Positions 39,154 to 46,586 of a stretch of 46,586 nt of DNA are shown piece after piece (within the stretch, counting starts at the first letter, position 1; each line of letters begins with the position of its first letter). A model generated the notes under the pieces. The model saw only the letters and a list, made by a program, of their open reading frames with translations. It had not been told where the DNA came from and searched no databases. The DNA comes from Planctomycetota bacterium. GTDB taxonomy: Bacteria; Planctomycetota; Brocadiia; Brocadiales; Bathyanammoxibiaceae. The stretch lies in the NCBI GenBank assembly GCA_023261505.1, contig JAHFOV010000009.1, forward strand, positions 3,036 to 49,621, written 5' to 3'. A program made the translations under genes and the position numbers.

Positions 39154-41769
39154 TTACACTCCAGCCACTACCGCAGGCTCAGCTCTAGTAAAAAGGATAT
39201 TGCCGTCCCTAAGCTGGGCGATAATCTCAGAACCCTCTGGGAATCTTCCCTCTAGTATCTCTATGGCCAGGGGGTTTTCAATAAACTGCTGTATCGTGCG
39301 TTTCAGAGGCCTTGCACCATAGGTAGGGTCAAAGCCCTTCTCCACGAGCATCTCTTTTACTTCTTCATCAAGGGTAAGCTTGAGGTTGTGCTCGGCCAGA
39401 CGTTTCCTCAAGGCCTGCAGTTGTATCTCCACTATCTGTTTAATCTCTTCCTTGCCAAGGCGGTTGAAGATAATTATCTCATCTATGCGGTTTAGAAACT
39501 CAGGGCGGAAAGACTTTCTCAGAGATTCCATGATGCGCGCCTTGAGCTCCTTTTTATCCCTATCACCAAGTTCCTCTACCCAATGGGTGCCGATATTGGA
39601 GGTCATCACTATGATAGTATTTTTGAAATCTACGGTGCGCCCATGACCATCTGTAAGCCTCCCATCATCCAACACCTGCAGCAGGATATTAAAGACATCT
39701 CTGTGGGCCTTTTCAATCTCATCAAAGAGGACTACAGAATAGGGCCTTCGCCTCACTGCCTCTGTGAGCCTGCCCCCTTCCTCATATCCAACATAGCCTG
39801 GGGGTGCCCCAATCAGCCTTGCCACCGAATGCTGTTCCATGTATTCAGACATATCAATCCTCACCATGGCATTCTCATCGTCGAATAGGAATTCTGCCAA
39901 AGCCCGACATAGTTCTGTCTTACCCACCCCGGTGGGTCCAAGGAATATGAAAGAACCAATGGGCCTCTTGGGGTCATGAAGCCCGGCCCTGGCACGCCTC
40001 ACAGCATCCGCTACAGCCCTAACAGCTTCCTCCTGTCCTACAACCCTCTCTTTTAACTTGCTTTCAATCCGGAGAAGCTTCTGCTTCTCTCCCTCAAGGA
40101 GCCTGGACACCGGAATCCTTGTCCACCTGGATACCACCTCGGCTATATCATCAGCATCCACCTCCTCTTTTAGGAGACACCTGCCTTTCTGATACTCTGC
40201 CATCCGGGCCTGTTTCTGTTTCAATTGATTCTCGTACTCTCTCAGGCGGCCGTAACGGATTTCCGCCACCTTCTCCAGGTTGCTTCCCCTCAGAGCAGCT
40301 TGTTCCTCCAATCTGGCCTGGTCTATATTCGCCTTCAGGGTCTGAATTTCTTTTATTACGGACTTTTCCTTCTCCCACTGGGCCTTCAAAGAGCTGAATT
40401 CCTCCCTGTATTCGGCAAGCTGGCGCTCCAGTTTTTCCATCCTCTGCTGGGATTCAGGGTCTTTCTCCTTCTTCAAGGCCTCCCTTTCTATCTCCAGTTG
40501 CATAATCCTTCTCTGAACCTCATCCAGTCCTGAAGGCATGCTGTCAATCTCAATCCTGAGTTTGCTCGCCGCCTCATCTATAAGGTCTATGGCCTTATCG
40601 GGAAGGAAACGGTCGGTAATGTAGCGATTAGAAAGTGTAGCGGCCGCCACCAGCGCCGAGTCCTTTATCCTAACCCCATGGTGTACTTCGTAGCGTTCTT
40701 TAAGGCCCCTGAGGATAGCTATAGTGTCCTCCACAGTAGGCTGTGCAACATAAACGGGCTGGAATCGCCTTTCAAGGGCTGCATCCTTCTCTATGTACTT
40801 TCGGTATTCATCTAGGGTGGTAGCACCCACGCAGCGTAACTCACCCCTGGCCAGGGCAGGCTTAAGGAGGTTGGAAGCCGCAATGGCCCCTTCCGCCGCC
40901 CCTGCTCCTACTACAGTATGAAGCTCATCTATAAAAAGGATTATGCTCCCCTCCGCCTCTTCTATGTCCCTTAAGACTGCCTTAAGGCGTTCTTCAAACT
41001 CTCCCCTATACTTGGTACCTGCCAGTAACGCCCCCATGTCCAGGGCCATCACCCTTTTGTTCTTTAATCCTTCCGGAACGTCACCACTGACTATTCTCTG
41101 GGCCAGGCCTTCCACTATAGCAGTCTTTCCTACTCCAGGGTCACCTATGAGCACAGGGTTATTCTTTGTCCTCCTTGAGAGGACCTGAATGACCCTCCTA
41201 ATTTCATCGTCCCTACCGATTACTGGGTCTAGCTTCCCCTTTCTGGCCAACTCTACAAGGTCCCTGCTGTAACGCTCCAGGGCCTGGTATTTATCCTCTG
41301 GGTTGGGGTCCGTTACCCTGCGGGTACCACGGATGCTCCGTAATGCTTGTAGTACCTCGTCCTTTTTTACCCCTTCCCCCCTAAGTATCTTGCCTGCGGA
41401 GCTATCCTCTTTTTCCATCATGGCAAGAAGGAGGTGTTCGGTACTAATGTATTCATCCTTTAATCTCAGGGCCTCATTCCATGCGACGCTAAGAAGGTCG
41501 CTGAGTTCGGGGCTAATATACATCTGCCCGAAGGCGGTAGCACCGCTGACCTTAGGCATCCTTTCTATAGCCTCCAGGCACTTAGCGTGGATGGCCTTGC
41601 TGTTCACGCCTTGCTTATCCAGTATTGGACCTACCACCCCTCCTTCCTGCTGAAGGAGGGCACAAAGGAGGTGTCCAGGCTCTATGTGCTGCTGACCGTT
41701 TTGTTGGGCCAGTTGCTGAGCCTCCTGAAGGGCCTCCTGGGCCTTGATTGTGAGCTTATCTAGACGCAT
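39154..41769 (-). CDS. clpB: ClpB disaggregase (Hsp100)
   Basis: 871 aa. Two Clp-N repeats (1-145), NBD1 with [15 protein letters not shown] and [14 protein letters not shown], the long coiled-coil middle domain characteristic of ClpB (about 400-525, [20 protein letters not shown]), NBD2 with [37 protein letters not shown], then the C-terminal [12 protein letters not shown]. It disaggregates proteins together with DnaK. The middle domain separates it from ClpA/ClpC. The start ATG overlaps the end of the DUF6338 gene by 14 nt. dnaK lies about 0.9 kb upstream on the same strand, suggesting a stress cluster. No CIRCE element was found. Confidence 0.97.
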   Translation of the reverse strand: MRLDKLTIKAQEALQEAQQLAQQNGQQHIEPGHLLCALLQQEGGVVGPILDKQGVNSKAIHAKCLEAIERMPKVSGATAFGQMYISPELSDLLSVAWNEALRLKDEYISTEHLLLAMMEKEDSSAGKILRGEGVKKDEVLQALRSIRGTRRVTDPNPEDKYQALERYSRDLVELARKGKLDPVIGRDDEIRRVIQVLSRRTKNNPVLIGDPGVGKTAIVEGLAQRIVSGDVPEGLKNKRVMALDMGALLAGTKYRGEFEERLKAVLRDIEEAEGSIILFIDELHTVVGAGAAEGAIAASNLLKPALARGELRCVGATTLDEYRKYIEKDAALERRFQPVYVAQPTVEDTIAILRGLKERYEVHHGVRIKDSALVAAATLSNRYITDRFLPDKAIDLIDEAASKLRIEIDSMPSGLDEVQRRIMQLEIEREALKKEKDPESQQRMEKLERQLAEYREEFSSLKAQWEKEKSVIKEIQTLKANIDQARLEEQAALRGSNLEKVAEIRYGRLREYENQLKQKQARMAEYQKGRCLLKEEVDADDIAEVVSRWTRIPVSRLLEGEKQKLLRIESKLKERVVGQEEAVRAVADAVRRARAGLHDPKRPIGSFIFLGPTGVGKTELCRALAEFLFDDENAMVRIDMSEYMEQHSVARLIGAPPGYVGYEEGGRLTEAVRRRPYSVVLFDEIEKAHRDVFNILLQVLDDGRLTDGHGRTVDFKNTIIVMTSNIGTHWVEELGDRDKKELKARIMESLRKSFRPEFLNRIDEIIIFNRLGKEEIKQIVEIQLQALRKRLAEHNLKLTLDEEVKEMLVEKGFDPTYGARPLKRTIQQFIENPLAIEILEGRFPEGSEIIAQLRDGNILFTRAEPAVVAGV

Positions 41770-42433
41770 GCTTTATATCCCGAAATGCAAGTTCCAATGA
41801 CATTACATCACGAGTGTTTAGAAGTATTCCTTCTACTCCCTCTTTTTCAAGGTTCTTCCATGCCCCATTTTGGAAAATACAAATACGAGGCGATACAACG
41901 TATACATCTTTTTCAGAACTAGAGAGCAGATCGTAATCCGAAGGGATATACTTTATCTGGCCAGAATAGAGTACCCCGTTCTTTAATTTGATTACGGCGA
42001 AGGTCACCTTATCATCGGGGAAGCTGCGGGACCATAGGGGAAGAAAAGAACTAATTTCCTTCTTATTCCACTCGTAGTATTTTACCAGAAAAATCCGCCC
42101 ATATAATTGTCCTGCTAACATGGCAAAAGCGCAGTAAATGAACACTACTAAAGGTAACAACCCTGCAATGCGCATAATTTCTATATATGGTTGTCTAGTC
42201 AAGAATAGCTCACTAGGAAAGCATGAGGCCAGTATAACTAATAAAAAAAAGGTGTGAATCCACACACTATAATAAATACTATAAACTGTTCTCTCAAAAG
42301 TAGTGGACCGTCTAAAGGGAAATTTCTTTCTTAATTCTTCTTCGGCCAGAAAGCCCGGAACAATGAATAATATAGTTAAAAGTAAATTTGGTAAGCTTAC
42401 AAACGCCGGGAGATTGGGGAGGTCTGTATCCAA
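41756..42433 (-). CDS. DUF6338-like membrane protein
   Basis: 225 aa. The N-terminal membrane segment [46 protein letters not shown] resembles the DUF6338 start (a PGF/L turn then a basic loop and 'S/T..FE' helix). Two further helices follow ([16 protein letters not shown] region, [16 protein letters not shown]). The cytoplasmic end has a small beta barrel ([20 protein letters not shown]). Function unknown. It overlaps the clpB start by 14 nt and would be co-transcribed. Confidence 0.7.
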   Translation of the reverse strand: MDTDLPNLPAFVSLPNLLLTILFIVPGFLAEEELRKKFPFRRSTTFERTVYSIYYSVWIHTFFLLVILASCFPSELFLTRQPYIEIMRIAGLLPLVVFIYCAFAMLAGQLYGRIFLVKYYEWNKKEISSFLPLWSRSFPDDKVTFAVIKLKNGVLYSGQIKYIPSDYDLLSSSEKDVYVVSPRICIFQNGAWKNLEKEGVEGILLNTRDVMSLELAFRDIKHASR

Positions 42434-42464
42434 GATTCTAATCGCCTAAGTCCGAAGGGCTATA

Positions 42465-42674
42465 TCATTTTTTCTTAGAATCCGACTTCCTAGAGTTATC
42501 TTTGTCGGTAAATGGGTTCTTTATTTTGCTATCTGTAGGCAACTCACGAGTAGTCTGTTGATGCCTTTTAATGTCCAACTCGCCCGGCTCCACCCCTTTG
42601 ATAACTCTCTCAATTACTTCTTTTTGCTTTTCTGTCACGAGTCTTCCTCCAATTATCCTGTTTACGAAAGACAA
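42465..42674 (-). CDS. Small basic-tailed protein downstream of dnaK
   Basis: 69 aa from a TTG start. FVNRIIGGRLVTEKQKEVIERVIKGVEPGELD is a charged helical domain, followed by a Lys/Asp/Ser-rich tail ending SRKSDSKKK. The start lies 4 nt after the dnaK TAG, so translation is probably coupled to dnaK. Unknown family; the Lys-rich end echoes the short basic peptides elsewhere in this window. Confidence 0.55.
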   Translation of the reverse strand: MSFVNRIIGGRLVTEKQKEVIERVIKGVEPGELDIKRHQQTTRELPTDSKIKNPFTDKDNSRKSDSKKK

Positions 42675-42678
42675 ATCC

Positions 42679-44598
42679 CTAGTCCTTCACCTCATAATCA
42701 GCATCAATAACCTCCCCCTCGCCCTTACCTTTTTTGGCCTTTTCGGTTTTTGGTTCGGTAGAGGGACCTGACTCAGTAGCCCTGGCCCTGGAGGCGGCCT
42801 CGTACATGGCCTGGGCCAGCTTATGAGAGGCAGCGGTGAGCTCCTCAAGGCCTTTTCTTAGTTCATTAAGATTGTCGCTATCCTTGAGGGATTTCAGCCT
42901 ATCCAGGGCCCTGATGACGGCCTCCCTGTCGGACTGGCTAATCTTGTCCCCATACTCTTTAAGGGTCTTTTCTGTGGTATATATAAGCTGGTCCGCCTGG
43001 TTTCGGGCCTCGGCCAGTTCTCTCGTCTTCTTATCTTCCTCACTGAATCTCTCTGCTTCCTTCTGCATCTTCTCCACCTCATCTTTTGACAGACCAGAGG
43101 AGGAAGCGATAGTAATCCTTTGTTCCTTTCCCGTGCCAAGGTCCCTGGCATTGACGTTGAGGATGCCGTTAGCGTCTATATCAAAGGAGACTTCAATTTG
43201 AGGTATCCCTCTGGGGGCAGGTGGTATGCCCATTAGCTGGAAGCGACCCAGTGTGCGGTTATCCCTGGCCATCGGCCTTTCTCCCTGAAGGACGTGGATA
43301 TCTACAGCCGTCTGGCTGTCAGCAGCTGTGGAGAAGGTCTCTTTTTTGCTGGTAGGTATAGTAGTATTCCTGGATATTAGCACTGTCATAACTCCACCCA
43401 GGGTCTCTACGCCCAATGACAGTGGCGTAACGTCCAGTAGCAGTATGTCCCTGACTTCTCCGCTCAAGACGGCGCCCTGGATGGCCGCCCCTACTGCCAC
43501 CACCTCGTCAGGGTTAACCCCTTTATGGGGTTCTCTCTCAAAGAGTCCCTTTACTATCTCCTGCACCCTGGGCATGCGGGTCATTCCCCCCACCAGTACC
43601 ACTTCATCTATATTGTCAGGGGTGAGTTTAGCGTCAGAAAGGGCCATCTTGCAGGGTTTAACACATCTCTGTACCAAAGGTTCTACCAGTTGTTCTAATT
43701 TGGCCCTGGTGATTGTCATACTGAGGTGCTTGGGCCCGGTTTGGTCGGCCGTGATAAAGGGGAGGTTTACATCTGTACTCATAGTATTAGAGAGTTCACA
43801 CTTGGCCTTCTCTGCCGCCTCTCTTAGTCTCTGGTGGGCCATAGGGTCCTTCCTGAGGTCTATGCCGGTCTCTTTCTTGAATTCTTCGGCGATATAGTCC
43901 ATCAGCACCTTATCAAAGTCGTCCCCACCCAGGTGGGTGTCCCCATTGGTAGAAAGTACCTGGAATACACCGTCCCCCACCTCAAGTATGGATATATCAA
44001 AGGTACCTCCTCCCAGGTCAAAAACCGCAATCTTTCCTGTCTTCGTTTTGTCCAGTCCATAGGCCAGGCAGGAGGCTGTAGGCTCATTTATTATCCTTAC
44101 CACCTCCAGTCCTGCAATGGTGCCAGCATCCTTGGTAGCCTGGCGCTGGCTATCATTAAAATAGGCTGGTACAGTGACAACAGCCTTTTTGACAGGGTGT
44201 CCCAGGTAGTCCTCGGCAGACTTTTTCAAATCCTGTAATATCATAGCGGAGATTTCCGGCGGCGTAAGACGCTTGCCCCTTATTTCAACCTGTACGGCCT
44301 CCTCCGGCGCTCCTACTATCCCGTAGGGGACTAGTTTTTCCTCCTCAGCCACCTCGCTGTGGCGCCTGCCCATGAATCGTTTTATTGAGTATACAGTGTT
44401 CTTTGGGTTGATGATGGCCTGCCGCTTGGCCAGCTGCCCTACCAGGCGCTCCCCCTTATCGGTAAAGCCCACGCAGGAGGGGGTAAGCCTGCTACCCTGG
44501 GAATTCACAATGACAGTAGGCTGGTCCCCTTCCATTACAGCTACCACAGAGTTCGTAGTACCTAGGTCAATACCGATAATCTTTTCTTTTGCCGCCAT
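42679..44598 (-). CDS. dnaK: Hsp70 chaperone DnaK
   Basis: 639 aa. ATPase domain: [52 protein letters not shown] and [14 protein letters not shown]. Substrate-binding domain begins [17 protein letters not shown]. The helical lid and acidic end finish in [12 protein letters not shown], the usual DnaK C-terminus. It folds and protects proteins with DnaJ and GrpE, which are not in this window. A TTGAAA-16-TATAAT promoter lies 60-90 nt upstream, and AAGGAG is the Shine-Dalgarno. Confidence 0.99.
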   Translation of the reverse strand: MAAKEKIIGIDLGTTNSVVAVMEGDQPTVIVNSQGSRLTPSCVGFTDKGERLVGQLAKRQAIINPKNTVYSIKRFMGRRHSEVAEEEKLVPYGIVGAPEEAVQVEIRGKRLTPPEISAMILQDLKKSAEDYLGHPVKKAVVTVPAYFNDSQRQATKDAGTIAGLEVVRIINEPTASCLAYGLDKTKTGKIAVFDLGGGTFDISILEVGDGVFQVLSTNGDTHLGGDDFDKVLMDYIAEEFKKETGIDLRKDPMAHQRLREAAEKAKCELSNTMSTDVNLPFITADQTGPKHLSMTITRAKLEQLVEPLVQRCVKPCKMALSDAKLTPDNIDEVVLVGGMTRMPRVQEIVKGLFEREPHKGVNPDEVVAVGAAIQGAVLSGEVRDILLLDVTPLSLGVETLGGVMTVLISRNTTIPTSKKETFSTAADSQTAVDIHVLQGERPMARDNRTLGRFQLMGIPPAPRGIPQIEVSFDIDANGILNVNARDLGTGKEQRITIASSSGLSKDEVEKMQKEAERFSEEDKKTRELAEARNQADQLIYTTEKTLKEYGDKISQSDREAVIRALDRLKSLKDSDNLNELRKGLEELTAASHKLAQAMYEAASRARATESGPSTEPKTEKAKKGKGEGEVIDADYEVKD

Positions 44599-44665
44599 AC
44601 CGAAACTCTCCTTAAAGACTCAAACTCCTCTGTAAAAAGACTTTAATTTTTCTCCCAATTTCCAA

Positions 44666-44693
44666 ATTATAACAGGAAGACCGATGTTTTCAA
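44666..44693 (-). promoter_or_regulatory. Predicted sigma-70 promoter of dnaK
   Basis: On the minus strand: TTGAAA (44693-44688), a 16-nt spacer and TATAAT (44671-44666). Housekeeping type; no CIRCE inverted repeat and no obvious sigma-32 box was seen in the 210-nt gap to dapB. Confidence 0.65.
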
Positions 44694-44808
44694 GAACAAT
44701 CGAAGAGGGATATTATGTGTAGAGATGGTAGCACCTTATAAGGGGGAAGTCCTTCTTATATCAAGAATAGCAAAGATACAATTCGTTACCCATTTCTATA
44801 CTCCACAC

Positions 44809-45600
44809 TTAGAGGGAGATTACTTGCCGCATCTCATAGAGGCCGGGAGGTTTACCTACCAGGAATTTAGCCGCCCTTATTGCCCCCGAGGCGAAGGTGT
44901 CTCTACTATGAGCAGAATGGACTAGCTCTATAGTCTCCCCCAGCGTGCCAAAGATGACTTTGTGGCCACCTACTGTGTCTCCCACCCTAAGGGCGTGGAG
45001 ACCTATCTGATTTCTAGGGCGCTCACCCGTCATACCCTGGCGGCCATATACGGCCACCTCGTTCAGTTCTCGGCCAGTGGCCTTACATATCTCCTGGGCA
45101 AGCTTCAAGGCGGTCCCACTGGGGGCGTCTTTTTTAAAACGGTGATGGACCTCTACAATCTCTATATCGTAGCCCTCTCCAAGGACCTTAGCCACCTGGG
45201 CCGCTATTTGAAATAGGAGGTTCACCCCCAGGCTCATGTTCGGGGATATAAGGCACGGGATGTATTTAGAGGATTCTTTTAGCCTGGAGAGCTGTTCCTC
45301 GGTATGGCCTGTTGTACCTACCACTAAGGCTATCCCCTGGGATGCGCATAGAGAGGCCTTCGCTACTGAGGAATCAGGCTCTGAGAAGTCTATAAGGACA
45401 TCTGCCTTGACGTTGAGATTATCGGAAACCTTAACACCGAGTTCTCCCTCTCCGACCAGTGAACCCACGTCTTTACCAAGCAGTGGGTGGCCCTGCTTTT
45501 CAAGGGCAGCCACGAGCTTAAGGTCTTTGTCTTTAGATACGAGAGAGGCAACCCTTGAACCCATCCGGCCGCAGACCCCATTGACGGCCACCCTTATCAT
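44809..45600 (-). CDS. dapB: 4-hydroxy-tetrahydrodipicolinate reductase
   Basis: It reduces hydroxy-tetrahydrodipicolinate to tetrahydrodipicolinate with NAD(P)H in the lysine/diaminopimelate pathway. 263 aa. MIRVAVNGVCGRMGSRVASL is the nucleotide-binding opening; VEVHHRFKKDAPSGTALKLA is the catalytic signature ('E-x-H-H-x-x-K-x-D-A-P-S-G-T'). The ORF track start adds seven residues; ATG 45600 fits the family and overlaps the rhomboid stop (ATGA). It is translated after the rhomboid gene. Confidence 0.97.
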   Translation of the reverse strand: MIRVAVNGVCGRMGSRVASLVSKDKDLKLVAALEKQGHPLLGKDVGSLVGEGELGVKVSDNLNVKADVLIDFSEPDSSVAKASLCASQGIALVVGTTGHTEEQLSRLKESSKYIPCLISPNMSLGVNLLFQIAAQVAKVLGEGYDIEIVEVHHRFKKDAPSGTALKLAQEICKATGRELNEVAVYGRQGMTGERPRNQIGLHALRVGDTVGGHKVIFGTLGETIELVHSAHSRDTFASGAIRAAKFLVGKPPGLYEMRQVISL

Positions 45601-46457
45601 ACCCTCTTCCCCATCCTCCACTTTCGGTACTTCTTGCTGGCCTTCTGAAGGAACTCCATTTCCTCCTCGGTGAGGTTCTCCAGGCCTACTCTATTCACCT
45701 TGTCAAGCAGTGCGTCTACCTTGCAGCGTATCTCCTCTCCCTCTCTAAGTTCCCTTTCCCGCTGTCTAGCCTGCCAAAGGGACACTAAACTCAGAACCTT
45801 TGGCTCATATTTGACAAACAGGAAGCCGTAGAGGAGACCTCCAAGGTGGGCATAGTAGGCCACGCCACCTCCTATAGGGAGAAGGCAGTTAAGGGCGGTA
45901 AGCCCAGCAAAGAGCATCACCAGGTGTCTAGCCTTTATTGGGAAGATGAACAGTATGATGGTAACATTGGGGAAGAACATGGCAAAGGCCACTTCCACCG
46001 CAAAGATAGAACCGGAAGCCCCAAGGATGGCAGTATGTGGCGTGATGAAAGCGCTAAGAACGGCCGCAAAGACCCCCGCAGTAAAGTACAGGGTGAGGAA
46101 CTTCTTGGTGCCCATGACACGCTCTACATCCGCCCCAAACATCCAGAGGGCGAACATGTTTATTATCAGATGCCAGGGGTCATAAATGCTGTGGAGGAAT
46201 GTATAACTGAAAAACTGCCAGAGCCAGAGATTGCCAATAGCATCCGGAGGATAAAACCAGAAAAGCCTTGTAAAGGGGTCTTGGGTCCAGATTTTACTAC
46301 CTTCCCCAAGCCCAGTAACAACCCAGCGTGAATTTATGGTAAAGAATAGAAGTTCAAGTATAAAGACCCCAATATTGGCAATAACGAGGACCTTTATTAC
46401 CCTTGTCCATTTGCTCCCGAAGGACATACCAAATTCTGGGGTATACCACTCGCTCAT
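45597..46457 (-). CDS. Rhomboid-family intramembrane serine protease
   Basis: 286 aa, six membrane helices. FFSYTFLHSIYDPWHLIINMFALWMFG carries the conserved 'H-x-x-x-N' region, and GASGSIFAVEVAFAMFFP holds the nucleophile Ser (GxSG). The catalytic His is in YYAHLGGLLYGF. A cytoplasmic charged tail (VDALLDKVNRVGLENLTEEEMEFLQKASKKY) is typical of bacterial rhomboids with a C-terminal extension. Its stop overlaps the dapB ATG. The substrate is unknown. Confidence 0.93.
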   Translation of the reverse strand: MSEWYTPEFGMSFGSKWTRVIKVLVIANIGVFILELLFFTINSRWVVTGLGEGSKIWTQDPFTRLFWFYPPDAIGNLWLWQFFSYTFLHSIYDPWHLIINMFALWMFGADVERVMGTKKFLTLYFTAGVFAAVLSAFITPHTAILGASGSIFAVEVAFAMFFPNVTIILFIFPIKARHLVMLFAGLTALNCLLPIGGGVAYYAHLGGLLYGFLFVKYEPKVLSLVSLWQARQRERELREGEEIRCKVDALLDKVNRVGLENLTEEEMEFLQKASKKYRKWRMGKRV

Positions 46458-46459
46458 CT

Positions 46460-46586
46460 TATTCCCTCTAGACTTGTCCTGAGCGAAAGCGAAGGATTAG
46501 CTTCCTTGCCCCCTTCCACATCCCAAGCGTGTTCAGGGTCAGGACTCCGGCCTGCTTCAGTTTTTCACTGTTTGGCAGATTCGCCA
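46460..46586. repeat. Repeat-rich window end
   Basis: No gene seen. CTTGTCCTGAGCGAAAGCGA resembles the CATTCTGAGCGAAGC fragment at 5298. The last 15 nt TTGGCAGATTCGCCA belong to the GGCGRATTCGCC family and are cut by the window edge. Confidence 0.5.

Noticed and set aside
38968-39255. Plus-strand 95-aa ORF opposite the TlpA/clpB gap
   Set aside because: Lies across repeat mosaic and the 3' end of clpB on the other strand; a shadow.
44599-44808. CIRCE heat-shock operator before dnaK
   Set aside because: No TTAGCACTC-N9-GAGTGCTAA-like inverted repeat is visible.

Overview
The window reads as a chromosomal segment of an uncultured Gram-negative bacterium. Outer-membrane beta-barrel, lipoprotein and TlpA-like genes point to a two-membrane cell. 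The gene set (SpoVG with a zinc ribbon, rpoD followed by a C4 zinc-ribbon coiled-coil gene, a Bat-type VWA operon, FecR and CHASE2-cyclase genes) and the many palindromic intergenic repeats make me think of Planctomycetota/Brocadiales-like or neighbouring lineages. That is an impression only; no 16S rRNA or ribosomal protein is present to test it.

Layout. 1-1.6 kb: the end of an rsmD-like gene, ispE and a zinc-ribbon spoVG. 1.8-5.2 kb: ilvB-ilvN-ilvC (branched-chain amino acids). 5.7-7.0 kb: an acidic exported protein, a receiver domain lacking its phospho-acceptor Asp, and a GNAT acetyltransferase. 7.0-14.9 kb: an envelope/signalling block (VOC-like protein, alginate-export-type barrel, exported protein, CHASE2 adenylate cyclase, FecR protein). 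15.1-18.3 kb: folD with active-site changes, hemB, a DUF4258/DUF2283 pair and a DUF2284 protein. 18.4-23.2 kb: dnaG-rpoD-zinc-ribbon gene and an oversized RNase P RNA. 23.4-27.3 kb: accessory region with small exported proteins, a frameshifted GYD gene, a SnoaL-like protein, a possible 29-aa peptide and a decayed esterase. 27.4-33.7 kb: moxR-DUF58-batD-batA-TPR-batB. 33.7-34.9 kb: a ribbon-helix-helix gene and a series of four 9-11-aa Lys-rich micro-ORFs with very strong ribosome binding sites. 34.9-36.9 kb: exported protein, HgdB-type 2-hydroxyacyl-CoA dehydratase-like protein and a coupled 26-aa basic peptide. 36.9-46.5 kb, minus strand: small protein, Uma2, two TlpA-like proteins (one a strong selenoprotein candidate), clpB, DUF6338 protein, a small basic protein, dnaK, dapB and rhomboid.

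Most notable points. (1) Four tandem micro-ORFs with the pattern MKKxK..SPKK, between a predicted promoter flanked by inverted 9-mers and a strong terminator, just downstream of an RHH gene. (2) A TlpA-like gene split in the ORF track by an in-frame TGA exactly at the first Cys of CxxC, followed at the right distance by a perfect hairpin that fits the bacterial SECIS rule. (3) At least nine palindromes of about 45-100 nt whose arms are built of 7-nt units, with different unit sequences but the same architecture. They fill operon junctions, sit inside the RNase P RNA, provide its -10 box and encode the hydrophobic core of the BatD signal peptide. (4) An RNase P RNA of about 600 nt carrying three different repeat-derived hairpins. 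(5) FolD with Lys to Gln at the cyclohydrolase lysine.

All assignments come from reading the sequence. No database search, folding program or alignment was run.
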